Source: an uncultured Selenomonas sp. (GTDB lineage Bacteria > Bacillota > Negativicutes > Selenomonadales > Selenomonadaceae). From it: a stretch of 59,690 nucleotides of DNA. The notes beneath the pieces are model-generated. The model searched no databases. It saw nothing but the letters and a program-made list of their open reading frames with translations, and was not told where the DNA came from. Numbering within the stretch: the stretch's first letter is position 1; every line of letters begins with the position of its first letter. Location: the NCBI GenBank assembly GCA_905373085.1, contig CAJPRR010000001.1, positions 1-59,690 on the forward strand, written 5' to 3'. Below, piece by piece: positions 16,078-24,406 of this stretch. The position numbers and the translations under genes were made by a program.

Positions 16078-17082
16078 TTGGCAGAAGATGTCTTGTCACA
16101 AAACGAGATAGACAAACTTCTCTCAGCTCTGTCAACCGGTGAGGTTTCCGCTGAAGAAGTGCAGGCGGAGGAGGAAGAGAGAAAGGTCAAGACATACGAC
16201 TTCAAGCGTCCGGACAAATTCTCGAAGGATCAGATCCGCACGCTGAACATGCTCTATGAGAACTTTGCGCGTCTCTTGAACACCCACCTATCTACCCATT
16301 TGCGGACGATGGTCAATGTGGAAGTCGTTTCCGTGGAGCAGCTCACCTATCAGGAATTCCTGCAGTCTTTGAGCAATCCGAGCGTCATCGGCGTCATGGC
16401 GCTGCCGCCCTTGAAGGGCAACATCATCATGGAGGTCAATACGGGCATTGCCTTTGCCTACATCGACCGCGTATTCGGAGGCTTGGGCGAGAATACGCTG
16501 AAGCCGCGCATCCTCACGGATATCGAAGAGGCGGTCATGCGCAAGTTCATCGCAAAGGCGAGCGAGTTCTTCAAGGAATCTTGGTCGAATGTGGTCGAGG
16601 TCAATCCGATTCTCGAGGCGATCGAGGCGAATCCCGGCTTCGTGCAGATCGTGCCGCCGAGCGACATGGTCATCATCGTCACCGTGAAGGTCAAGATCGG
16701 CGAAGTCGAGGGGCTTATGACTCTGTGCGTACCGTACCTTGTCTTGGAGCCTGTCATGTCGAAGCTTTCGACCTCGTTCTGGGTGGCGGCTTCCGTCGCG
16801 AAGGACAACAACCCGGACAAGATTCGTGCGCTTGAGAAGAAGATTCACAAGTCGCCGATTCCTTTGATCGTGGAACTTGGCACCATCAACATGACGATCC
16901 GTGAATTTTTGACCTTGGGCTTTGGCGATGTGCTGCAGCTCGACACGAAGGTCAAGGACGAGCTGAAGATACTCGTCGGGCAGAAGCCCAAGTTCCTTTG
17001 CCGGCCGGGCACCCAGGGCAAGCGTTCGGCAGTCCAGATTACACAAGTAGCCTTTGAAGGGGATGAAGATACGGATGAGTGA
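16078..17082 (+). CDS. fliM: Flagellar motor switch protein FliM
   Basis: 334 residues starting at TTG 16078, eight bases behind aaaggaggagg. The N-terminal LSQNEIDKLLSAL is the CheY-P-binding peptide. A CheC-like middle domain (about 45-230) follows, and the C-terminal SpoA domain contains VELGTINMTIREFLTLGFGD. FliM is the C-ring component to which phosphorylated CheY binds to change rotation. It overlaps fliY by eight bases. Confidence 0.97.
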   Translation: MAEDVLSQNEIDKLLSALSTGEVSAEEVQAEEEERKVKTYDFKRPDKFSKDQIRTLNMLYENFARLLNTHLSTHLRTMVNVEVVSVEQLTYQEFLQSLSNPSVIGVMALPPLKGNIIMEVNTGIAFAYIDRVFGGLGENTLKPRILTDIEEAVMRKFIAKASEFFKESWSNVVEVNPILEAIEANPGFVQIVPPSDMVIIVTVKVKIGEVEGLMTLCVPYLVLEPVMSKLSTSFWVAASVAKDNNPDKIRALEKKIHKSPIPLIVELGTINMTIREFLTLGFGDVLQLDTKVKDELKILVGQKPKFLCRPGTQGKRSAVQITQVAFEGDEDTDE

Positions 17083-18253
17083 TGATTTAATTTCGCAAGA
17101 GGAAATTGATGCGTTATTAAACGGCGGAGGCGACAGCACGGCAACAGCCGACGCCCCGGCGGACAACCCGGCGCCCACGGCAGGTTCTCCATCTCAAGAA
17201 GGGGATGCTCTGACGGACATCGAGCGTGACGCGCTCGGGGAGATTGGCAACATTTCCATGGGGAGCGCGGCGACGACGCTCTCGGTGCTCTTGGGGCACA
17301 AGGTTTCGATTACGACCCCGACGGTATCGGTGGCGACGCTGAGTTCCATCAAGGACCAGTACCCGATGCCTTACCTCATCGTTGAGGTCGGCTATACTGT
17401 CGGCATCGACGGCAACAACGTGCTCGCGATTCAGGCGCAGGACGCCTCAATCATCGCCGATCTCATGATGGGAGGCGACGGCACGAATCCGACGCAGGAG
17501 CTCAATGAGATTCATATGAGCGCTGTCGGCGAGTCGATGAACCAGATGATGGGGTCGGTCGCCACATCGTTGTCGACGATGTTCAACAAGAAGATCGACA
17601 TCTCGCCGCCGAAGGTCAATATGATTGATCTCGGATCGGAAGACAAGGTCACGGAGATCGTTTCAGCGGACGACCCGATCGCGAAGATTTCATTCCGCAT
17701 GGAAGTTGACGGTCTGATTGACAGCGAGATTATGCAGATTCTGCCGATTCCTGTCGCGAAGGAAATGGTAGGATATCTTTTGAGCAATGAAGCAGAGGAG
17801 GAAGAGCCAATGCCAGCACCAATGCCAGCACCGGCAGCGCCAACGCCGGCAGCAGCGGCTCCGCCGCCGGCAGCGCCGATGGCGGGCGCAGCTCCGGCTT
17901 ACGGTGCACCGTCGACGCCGCATGTGGCGTCGAATGTGCCCGTGCAGCCTGCGATGTTCGCACCGCTTTCGACGGCTCCCGTGCAGGTGAATGATGCGAA
18001 TATCGGCTTGATTCTCGATGTGCCGCTTCAAGTAACCGTGGAGCTGGGCCGCACGAAAAAGACGATCAAGGACATCCTGGAGCTTACGAACGGTTCCATC
18101 GTCGAGCTTGACAAGCTAGCCGGCGAGCCTGTCGACATCATGGTCAACGGCAAGTTCCTTGCGAAGGGGGAGGTCGTCGTCATCGACGAGAACTTCGGCG
18201 TGCGTATCACCGATATCGTAAGTCCGGTAGAAAGGGCGCAGCAGCTGCAATAA
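17075..18253 (+). CDS. fliY: Flagellar motor switch phosphatase FliY
   Basis: 392 residues. An N-terminal CheY-P-binding helix (SQEEIDALLNGG) is followed by a CheC-type phosphatase domain with two intact sites, DALGEIGN and SAVGESMN, which both fit the [DS]xxxExxN pattern. A Pro/Ala linker (about 245-290) leads to a C-terminal FliN/SpoA domain with VPLQVTVELGRTKKTIKDIL. FliY replaces FliN in Firmicute C rings and dephosphorylates CheY-P at the switch. ATG 17075 overlaps the fliM stop; ATG 17063 and TTG 17054 are alternatives. Confidence 0.96.
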   Translation: MSDDLISQEEIDALLNGGGDSTATADAPADNPAPTAGSPSQEGDALTDIERDALGEIGNISMGSAATTLSVLLGHKVSITTPTVSVATLSSIKDQYPMPYLIVEVGYTVGIDGNNVLAIQAQDASIIADLMMGGDGTNPTQELNEIHMSAVGESMNQMMGSVATSLSTMFNKKIDISPPKVNMIDLGSEDKVTEIVSADDPIAKISFRMEVDGLIDSEIMQILPIPVAKEMVGYLLSNEAEEEEPMPAPMPAPAAPTPAAAAPPPAAPMAGAAPAYGAPSTPHVASNVPVQPAMFAPLSTAPVQVNDANIGLILDVPLQVTVELGRTKKTIKDILELTNGSIVELDKLAGEPVDIMVNGKFLAKGEVVVIDENFGVRITDIVSPVERAQQLQ

Positions 18254-18266
18254 GAGCCGCATCCTG

Positions 18267-18295
18267 CTGGACATTTCCAAGCGATTCATATACAA
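18267..18295 (+). promoter_or_regulatory. Internal sigma-A-type promoter before cheY
   Basis: TGGACA at 18267-18272 and TACAAT at 18290-18295 are separated by exactly 17 bases, in the gap between fliY and cheY. Transcription would begin near 18302 and boost the downstream half of the operon. Confidence 0.55.
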
Positions 18296-18302
18296 TAGGA
18301 TG

Positions 18303-18322
18303 TGCGATGTTTTCACATCGCA
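18303..18322 (+). promoter_or_regulatory. 5'-terminal hairpin of the cheY transcript
   Basis: A perfect 8-bp stem (TGCGATGT with ACATCGCA) closes on TTTC. It starts within a base or two of the predicted transcription start, the usual place for an mRNA-stabilising 5' hairpin; as DNA it could also be an operator. Confidence 0.5.
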
Positions 18323-18363
18323 GGCTGCGGCGAAAGACCTGCAGGGGCTTCTGACGCGGCTTG

Positions 18364-18392
18364 GTGCAGGTATATATGGACTGTACCTGCAC
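18364..18392 (+). promoter_or_regulatory. Second hairpin in the cheY leader
   Basis: Arms GTGCAGGTA and TACCTGCAC form a perfect 9-bp stem around an 11-base AT-rich loop, 36 bases before the cheY ATG. There is no T run, so it is not a terminator. Confidence 0.5.
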
Positions 18393-18428
18393 GTGGCAGG
18401 CATAGAATTCAAATGAGGAGAGATATTT

Positions 18429-18791
18429 ATGGCAAGCAGAGTTTTAGTGGTGGATGATGCGGCGTTCATGCGAATGATGGTCAAGGACATCTTGTCCAAG
18501 AACGGCTACGAGATCGTCGGCGAGGCGGAAAATGGCATGAAGGCCTTGGAGAAGTATCAGGAGCTCAAGCCCGACCTCGTGACGATGGATATCACGATGC
18601 CCGAGATGGACGGCATCAGTGCGGTCAAGGAAATCAAGAAGGTCGATCCGAACGCGAAGGTCGTCATGTGCAGCGCCATGGGGCAGCAGGCGATGGTCAT
18701 CGAGGCGATCCAAGCGGGCGCGCGCGACTTCATCGTCAAGCCGTTCCAAGCCGATCGCGTCCTTGAGGCCGTGCGCAAAGCGCTTGGCTGA
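18429..18791 (+). CDS. cheY: Chemotaxis response regulator CheY
   Basis: 120 residues, a stand-alone receiver. Acidic pocket D9-D10, phospho-acceptor D54 (VTMDITMPEMDG), the conserved Ser/Thr in VMCSAMG and Lys of DFIVKPF are all present. It carries the signal from CheA to FliM/FliY. The gene sits between fliY and fliO as in Bacillus and has its own promoter. Its stop overlaps the fliO start. Confidence 0.97.
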   Translation: MASRVLVVDDAAFMRMMVKDILSKNGYEIVGEAENGMKALEKYQELKPDLVTMDITMPEMDGISAVKEIKKVDPNAKVVMCSAMGQQAMVIEAIQAGARDFIVKPFQADRVLEAVRKALG

Positions 18792-19345
18792 TGTTGGGAA
18801 GAAAGGGTTCTGCCCTTTGCCTCCTCGTCTGGGCGTCCTTGACGCTTTTTCTTCCGTCCGTTGGCTTGGCTGCGGACGGAGGGGGATACCTTGCCGGTTA
18901 TGAGAACCAAGATCCGATGCCAAATGGTACGCCTGGCGTTTCCTGGTGGTCGACCATCGCCTATGTCGCGAGTCTTGTCGTCGTCTTCCTCTTCGTGGCA
19001 GGCCTTGCCTATTACGTTTCAAAGATCTTGGGCGGGCGTTTCGGCCGTGCCGTATCGGGCGGCGGGCGCGTGCTGGAGAACCTGCCGCTTGGCCCCGGCC
19101 GTTCGGCGTGCATCGTCGAATTGGCGGGAAGGCTTCTGCTTCTCGGCGTGACGGAGCACTCCATCACGCTCCTTGGGGAAATCGAGGATCCGGCGGAAGC
19201 GGAGCAGATATTGAAGAGGAATCTGGAGGGACGCTCTCAGGACTCGTTTCCTGGCATGAGCGGATTCGAGAGCCAGATCGGCTCGCTTGATCGGCTCGCG
19301 AAGAGGATTCCGACGATATTCAAGAATGATGCATTTCGGAAGTAG
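18791..19345 (+). CDS. fliO: Flagellar export-gate assembly protein FliO
   Basis: 184 residues. An N-terminal signal-like segment (LCLLVWASLTLFLPSVGLAA) is followed by a transmembrane helix at about 55-76 and the cytoplasmic FliO motif RVLENLPLGPGRSACIVELA with LLLGVTEHSI. FliO helps assemble the FliP ring and is poorly conserved elsewhere. Start overlaps the cheY stop by one base. Confidence 0.9.
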   Translation: MLGRKGSALCLLVWASLTLFLPSVGLAADGGGYLAGYENQDPMPNGTPGVSWWSTIAYVASLVVVFLFVAGLAYYVSKILGGRFGRAVSGGGRVLENLPLGPGRSACIVELAGRLLLLGVTEHSITLLGEIEDPAEAEQILKRNLEGRSQDSFPGMSGFESQIGSLDRLAKRIPTIFKNDAFRK

Positions 19346-19363
19346 AGGAGTTGTGAAGCGTTG

Positions 19364-20119
19364 ATGGAGAAGCGGCCGATTTTGCTGGGAAGCCTCCTTT
19401 TCTTTTCCTTGCTGCTCATCGCGCAGGAAACTCTTGCGGCGCCGCTGGTTCCGAATCTCAGCGTCAATGTCGGCGAGGCGACGAATCCGCAGGATGTTGC
19501 GACGTCGCTTCAAGTGCTGGCTCTCCTGACGATCCTCTCGCTCGTGCCGTCAATCTTGGTCATGACGACGTCGTTCGTGCGCATCGTTGTCGTCATTGGC
19601 TTTTTGCGAAATGCCATGTCGACGCAGAACGTGCCGCCAAACCAGGTGGTGCTGGCGCTTTCCCTCTTTTTGACGTTCTATATCATGCAGCCGTATTGGA
19701 GCGAGGCGAACCAGCAGGGGATCCAGCCGTACCTCGCGGGGCAGATCACGCAGGAGCAGGCGATTGACAACACGCTCGCGCCTTTACGCGAGTTCATGTT
19801 CCGCCAGACGCGTGAGTCGGATCTTGCGCTCTTCGTCAATCTTTCCGATGCCGAGAGGCCCGAGTCGCAGGCAGACGTCTCCACGGCGACCTTGATACCG
19901 GCGTTCGTCATCAGCGAGCTTAAGACGGCCTTCCAGATCGGCTTCATGATCTACATTCCGTTCATCGTCATTGATATGATCGTGGCGAGCACGCTGATGT
20001 CGATGGGCATGATGATGCTGCCGCCGGTCATGATCTCCCTGCCGTTCAAGATACTGCTCTTCGTCATGGTCGATGGCTGGCATCTTCTGATCAAGTCGCT
20101 CATCGTGAGCTTTAAGTAG
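19364..20119 (+). CDS. fliP: Flagellar export-gate protein FliP
   Basis: 251 residues. A cleavable-type N-terminal signal (to about LAAP) is followed by the FliP core: LTILSLVPSILVMTTSFVRI, FLRNAMSTQNVPPNQV, and at the end PPVMISLPFKILLFVMVDGW. FliP forms the pentameric core of the export gate. TTG 19361 directly before ATG 19364 is slightly better spaced from gaggag, so the start may shift by one codon. Confidence 0.96.
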   Translation: MEKRPILLGSLLFFSLLLIAQETLAAPLVPNLSVNVGEATNPQDVATSLQVLALLTILSLVPSILVMTTSFVRIVVVIGFLRNAMSTQNVPPNQVVLALSLFLTFYIMQPYWSEANQQGIQPYLAGQITQEQAIDNTLAPLREFMFRQTRESDLALFVNLSDAERPESQADVSTATLIPAFVISELKTAFQIGFMIYIPFIVIDMIVASTLMSMGMMMLPPVMISLPFKILLFVMVDGWHLLIKSLIVSFK

Positions 20120-20130
20120 GAGGGAAGCGG

Positions 20131-20400
20131 ATGTCCGGCGATCTCGTCATACAGATCGGGCAGAACGCCCTTTGGATCGTGCTCTTGGTGTCCGCGCCGA
20201 TGCTCGGCCTCGGCTTGGCCGTCGGCCTCCTCGTGAGCGTCTTTCAGGCGACCACATCCATTCAGGAAGCCACGCTTGCCTTCATTCCGAAGATCATCGC
20301 GGTCTTTGTCGCCATCTTGATCTTCGGCCCGTGGATGCTCAGCATCCTCGTGGAATATTTCACGAACGTCTTCGTGAATTTGCCGCTCTATATCGGATAG
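20131..20400 (+). CDS. fliQ: Flagellar export-gate protein FliQ
   Basis: 89 residues, two transmembrane helices separated by a short loop with VFQATTSIQEATLAFIPKI, diagnostic of FliQ. It packs around the FliP/FliR ring. A taggagggaagc site precedes the ATG, 11 bases after fliP. Confidence 0.96.
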   Translation: MSGDLVIQIGQNALWIVLLVSAPMLGLGLAVGLLVSVFQATTSIQEATLAFIPKIIAVFVAILIFGPWMLSILVEYFTNVFVNLPLYIG

Positions 20401-20416
20401 CGAGGAGAGATGCGCC

Positions 20417-21199
20417 GTGGATTTCTACACCTTGCTCCAAGGGCATGCGGCAGTCTATCTGCTCCTTTTGACGCGCGTTACGGGGCTTTTCGTCATCGCG
20501 CCTTTTTTCGGCAGCTTGAACATTCCTGTCCGCATCCGCGTGGGGGTTGCCGTTGCGTTTTCCTTCGTGCTGTTCCCCGTTGTGGACGGCTACGGCCCTG
20601 TGACAGCGCCGGACAATGTCCTCCTCTATGCAGCGGCAGCGGCAGGAGAGCTTTTTGTCGGCTGGCTGATCGGCTTCGTGGCATACGCGACGTTTTCGGC
20701 CATTCATTTCGCCGGCAAGGTCATGGATATGCAGGTTGGATTCGCTATGGTCAATGTGATGGACCCGACTTCCGGTCAGCAAATTCCGCTTATCGGAAGT
20801 TTTCTTTATAATTTGGCGATCATCGTCTTCCTTGTCGTCAATGGACATCACATGCTCATTGCGGCGCTCTTCGAAAGCTTTCGGAACGTGCCGCTCTTGG
20901 GCGTTTCGCCCGCTCCGACACTCGCGGGATTCGGTGTCAATCTCGTCAACGGCGTCTTCGTGACGGGCATGAAGCTGGCGATGCCCGTGACGTTCTCCAT
21001 TCTGCTGACGAACGTCGGTCTCGGCATTTTGGCGCGCACGATGCCGCAGCTCAATATCTTCGTCGTCGGTTTGCCGCTTCAAATTGTCATCGGCATGTTC
21101 GTCCTTTCGATCCTCATGCCGTTCTACGTCTTGTTTCTGGATGTGTTGTTCAATGAAACGTATGCACAGATCGCTGCAGCCCTCCATGCAATACGATAA
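20417..21199 (+). CDS. fliR: Flagellar export-gate protein FliR
   Basis: 260 residues, six hydrophobic segments, with RVTGLFVIAPFFGSLNIPVR near the N-terminus and the conserved AGKVMDMQVGFAMVNVMDP and LPLQIVIGMFVLSI further on. FliR completes the export gate and contacts FlhB. GTG start behind cgaggagag. Its last 14 bases overlap flhB. Confidence 0.95.
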   Translation: MDFYTLLQGHAAVYLLLLTRVTGLFVIAPFFGSLNIPVRIRVGVAVAFSFVLFPVVDGYGPVTAPDNVLLYAAAAAGELFVGWLIGFVAYATFSAIHFAGKVMDMQVGFAMVNVMDPTSGQQIPLIGSFLYNLAIIVFLVVNGHHMLIAALFESFRNVPLLGVSPAPTLAGFGVNLVNGVFVTGMKLAMPVTFSILLTNVGLGILARTMPQLNIFVVGLPLQIVIGMFVLSILMPFYVLFLDVLFNETYAQIAAALHAIR

Positions 21200-22286
21200 G
21201 GAGCCGTTTGCGTTCGTCTTCGACCTCCAGCTCTTTGCGGGAGAGAAGACGGAAGAACCGACGGCGAAGCGACGCAGCGATGCGCGTCAAAAGGGGCAGG
21301 TCGCGAGGAGTCAGGAACTCAGCGGCGCTTTCGTGCTGCTGGCGGGCTTCTTCGTGATGCGTGCGCTCGGCAGTACGATCCTCTCGGAGATTGAGACGTA
21401 CACGGTTCACATCTACGCGAACATGAATCAGACGATTGATGCGGAAACGGTCATGCACCTCATCATCGACGGCATGATCGTTCTGGCGAAGACGGCGTTC
21501 CCCGTGATGATCGCCATCCTCATCATGGGGCTTGCCGTCAATTTCTATCAAGTGGGCTTCATGTTCACGACGGAGCCGCTCTCTTTCAAGCTCGACAAGC
21601 TCAATCCCATCACGGGCTTCGGACGCATCTTTTCCAAGCGTTCCGTCGTGGAGCTTTTGAAATCGCTCTTGAAGATCGCGATCATCGGTGCATTTCTCTA
21701 TATATATCTGTCCGGAGAGATCATGCACATGCCGGAGTTCATCTATCTCGATCTCAAGAGCAGCGTGGCGCGCATGGGCGACATCATCTTTTCGCTCGTG
21801 TTCCAGATCATCATCGTCTACTTCATCATGGCGGCAGCGGATTTCGCCTATCAGAAATGGCAGACGACGCAAGATCTCAAGATGAGCAAGCAGGACGTCA
21901 AGGAAGAGTTCAAGCAGACGGAAGGCGATCCGCAGATCAAGGGCAAGATTCGCCAGAAGCAGCAGCAGATGGCGATGAACCGCATGATGAAGGAAGTGCC
22001 GGAAGCCGACGTCATCGTGACGAACCCGACGCATTACGCCGTCGCCTTGAAGTACAAGACGGGCATGAAGGCGCCGGAAGTCGTTGCCAAGGGTCAGGAT
22101 ATCGTCGCGCAGAAGATCAAGGATATCGCGAGAGAGCACCGCGTGACGATCGTGGAGAACAAGCCCCTGGCGCGGGCGCTCTATGCGGCGGTGGACGTCG
22201 GAGGCATTGTGCCGCCCGAACTTTACCAGGCGGTCGCAGAGGTGCTCGCTTACGTCTACCGCTTGAAGAAGAAAAAGTTTGCTTGA
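21186..22286 (+). CDS. flhB: Flagellar export specificity switch FlhB
   Basis: 366 residues: a short cytoplasmic N-terminus ending in LQLFAGEKTEEPTAKRRSDA, four transmembrane helices, and the cytoplasmic autocleavage domain with NPTH at residues 280-283 followed by YAVALKY. Self-cleavage after Asn280 lets the gate switch substrates on the FliK signal. ATG 21186 overlaps fliR and has no clear ribosome site, so translation may be coupled. Confidence 0.96.
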   Translation: MQYDKEPFAFVFDLQLFAGEKTEEPTAKRRSDARQKGQVARSQELSGAFVLLAGFFVMRALGSTILSEIETYTVHIYANMNQTIDAETVMHLIIDGMIVLAKTAFPVMIAILIMGLAVNFYQVGFMFTTEPLSFKLDKLNPITGFGRIFSKRSVVELLKSLLKIAIIGAFLYIYLSGEIMHMPEFIYLDLKSSVARMGDIIFSLVFQIIIVYFIMAAADFAYQKWQTTQDLKMSKQDVKEEFKQTEGDPQIKGKIRQKQQQMAMNRMMKEVPEADVIVTNPTHYAVALKYKTGMKAPEVVAKGQDIVAQKIKDIAREHRVTIVENKPLARALYAAVDVGGIVPPELYQAVAEVLAYVYRLKKKKFA

Positions 22287-22333
22287 TGATAAGTTTCGAC
22301 GAAGTTTCCCGGGGATAGAGGAGCAAGAACAGC

Positions 22334-24406
22334 ATGGCGACAGAAAATCCAACGCTTTCCAATGGCTTCATAACGAAATACAGCGACATCTTCATAGCTG
22401 TGGCAATCGTCACGATCGTCATCATGATGATCATCCCGCTGCCCACGGCTCTTCTTGATTTGTTGATCTGCGTGAACATCACGCTCGCGCTCGTCATCGT
22501 CATGGTGACGATCTACAATGTGGAAGCCTTGGATTTTTCCGTATTCCCGTCGCTGCTCCTCGTGACGACGCTCTTTCGGCTCGCGCTCAACATATCGGCG
22601 ACGAGGCTGATCTTGCTGAACGGCTATGCGGGCGACGTCATCATGGCGTTCGGCAACTTCGTCGTCGGCGGCAGTCCGCTCGTCGGCTTCATCATTTTCG
22701 TCATCCTCGTCATCATCCAGTTCATCGTCATCACGAAGGGCGCGGAGCGCGTCGCGGAAGTGTCGGCGCGCTTCACGCTCGACGCGATGCCGGGCAAGCA
22801 GATGGCGATCGACGCCGACTTGAACCAGGGCGCCATCACGGACGCCGAGGCGAGCAAGCGGCGCCTGAAGATCCAGCAGGAAGCTGACTTCTACGGCGCG
22901 ATGGACGGCGCCTCGAAGTTCGTCAAGGGCGACGCCATCGCCGCTATCGTCATCATCATTATCAACATCACGGGCGGCTTCGTCATCGGCATGCTGACTC
23001 GCAACATGACGGCTCTGCAGGCGCTGCAGAGCTACACGCTGCTGACCGTCGGCGAAGGACTCGTCAGCCAGATTCCCGCGCTGATGATCTCGACGGCGAC
23101 GGGCATCCTCGTCACGCGCTCGGCGTCCTCGAAGGGGAATCTCGGACTCGATGTGGCGCTGCAGCTTTTCAATCGCAGCCGCATCTTCTACATCGTCAGC
23201 GGCGTTCTGCTGTTCCTCGCCATCGTTCCCGGCATGCCGGGCGCTCCTCTCGGTGCGCTTTCCGTCCTGTGCTTCATCGCGGCGCGTCGCCTCAAAGGCT
23301 CGGAGAAGGCGGTCGAGGAAGTTCCTGAGCAGAAGAAGGCGGAAAAGGCGAAGGCGGACGCCACGAAGCCCGAGAACATCGTCAACTTGCTGCAGGTCGA
23401 CCCGATGGAGCTTGAGATCGGCTACAGCCTCATACCGCTCGTCGATACGGGGCAGGGCGGCGACCTTCTGGAGCGCATCGTCATGATCCGACGGCAGTGC
23501 GCGTTGGAGCTCGGTCTCGTCGTGCCGACGATTCGCATACGCGACAACATACAGATCAAGCCAAACAACTACATCATCAAGCTCAAGGGCATCGAGACGG
23601 CGCGCGGCGAGCTCATGCTCGATCACTACCTCGCGATGAATTCGGGCACGGTGTTCGAGGAGGTGCCGGGCATCGAGACGACGGAACCGGCCTTCGGACT
23701 CCCCGCGCTGTGGATCGCCGAAGATCAGCGCGAGCAGGCGGAGCTCAACGGCTACACGGTCGTCGACGCCGTATCCGTGCTCGCGACGCATCTGACGGAA
23801 GTCATCAAGATGCATGCGGCAGAGATCCTCGGACGTCAGGAGACGCAGAACCTCCTCGACAATCTGAAGAAGACGAATCCGGCTCTCGTCGACGAGGTCG
23901 TTCCCGAGGTTCTCGTCGTCGGCGAGGTGCAGAAAGTCCTCGCAAACCTCTTGGCGGAGCGCGTCTCCATACGCGACATGGAAACGATTCTCGAAGTGCT
24001 CTCCGACTACGGGCGCGCGACGAAGGACACGGACATCCTTACCGAGTATGTGCGCCATGCGCTTGCGCGGCAGATCTCGCAGCAGTACGTGCAGAACAAT
24101 GTGCTGCCGTGCATCACGCTCGATCCTGCCTTGGAGAACAAGATTGCAGGTGCGGTGCAGCGAACGGAGCATGGCTCCTATGTCAGCCTCGATCCCGATA
24201 CGATGCAGCGGCTTCTGGCTTCGCTCAACGCGGAGCTGCCGAAGCTCACGAACATGGGCTACGAACCGATCGTGCTCACAAGCCCCGCTGTGCGCACTTA
24301 CTTCCGCCAGCTCGTCGAGCGCTCCGTGCAGGGACTCGTCGTGCTCTCACATGCGGAGATCGAGCAGACGGTCGAACTTCAGATTCTTGGGACGGTGAGA
24401 ATTTAA
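22334..24406 (+). CDS. flhA: Flagellar export protein FlhA
   Basis: 690 residues. Eight transmembrane helices lie in the first half, and the FHIPEP signature region reads VTTLFRLALNISATRLILL and FVVGGSPLVGFIIF with VKGDAIAAIVIIIINITGG. The C-terminal cytoplasmic domain (about 345-690) forms the nonameric docking ring for chaperone-substrate complexes. Typical family length. The start ATG follows gaggagcaagaac. flhF begins directly after its stop codon. Confidence 0.97.
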   Translation: MATENPTLSNGFITKYSDIFIAVAIVTIVIMMIIPLPTALLDLLICVNITLALVIVMVTIYNVEALDFSVFPSLLLVTTLFRLALNISATRLILLNGYAGDVIMAFGNFVVGGSPLVGFIIFVILVIIQFIVITKGAERVAEVSARFTLDAMPGKQMAIDADLNQGAITDAEASKRRLKIQQEADFYGAMDGASKFVKGDAIAAIVIIIINITGGFVIGMLTRNMTALQALQSYTLLTVGEGLVSQIPALMISTATGILVTRSASSKGNLGLDVALQLFNRSRIFYIVSGVLLFLAIVPGMPGAPLGALSVLCFIAARRLKGSEKAVEEVPEQKKAEKAKADATKPENIVNLLQVDPMELEIGYSLIPLVDTGQGGDLLERIVMIRRQCALELGLVVPTIRIRDNIQIKPNNYIIKLKGIETARGELMLDHYLAMNSGTVFEEVPGIETTEPAFGLPALWIAEDQREQAELNGYTVVDAVSVLATHLTEVIKMHAAEILGRQETQNLLDNLKKTNPALVDEVVPEVLVVGEVQKVLANLLAERVSIRDMETILEVLSDYGRATKDTDILTEYVRHALARQISQQYVQNNVLPCITLDPALENKIAGAVQRTEHGSYVSLDPDTMQRLLASLNAELPKLTNMGYEPIVLTSPAVRTYFRQLVERSVQGLVVLSHAEIEQTVELQILGTVRI

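Noticed and set aside
17800..17960. Tandem repeat or mobile element in fliY
   Set aside because: The repetitive sequence simply encodes the Pro/Ala linker between the CheC-like and SpoA domains.
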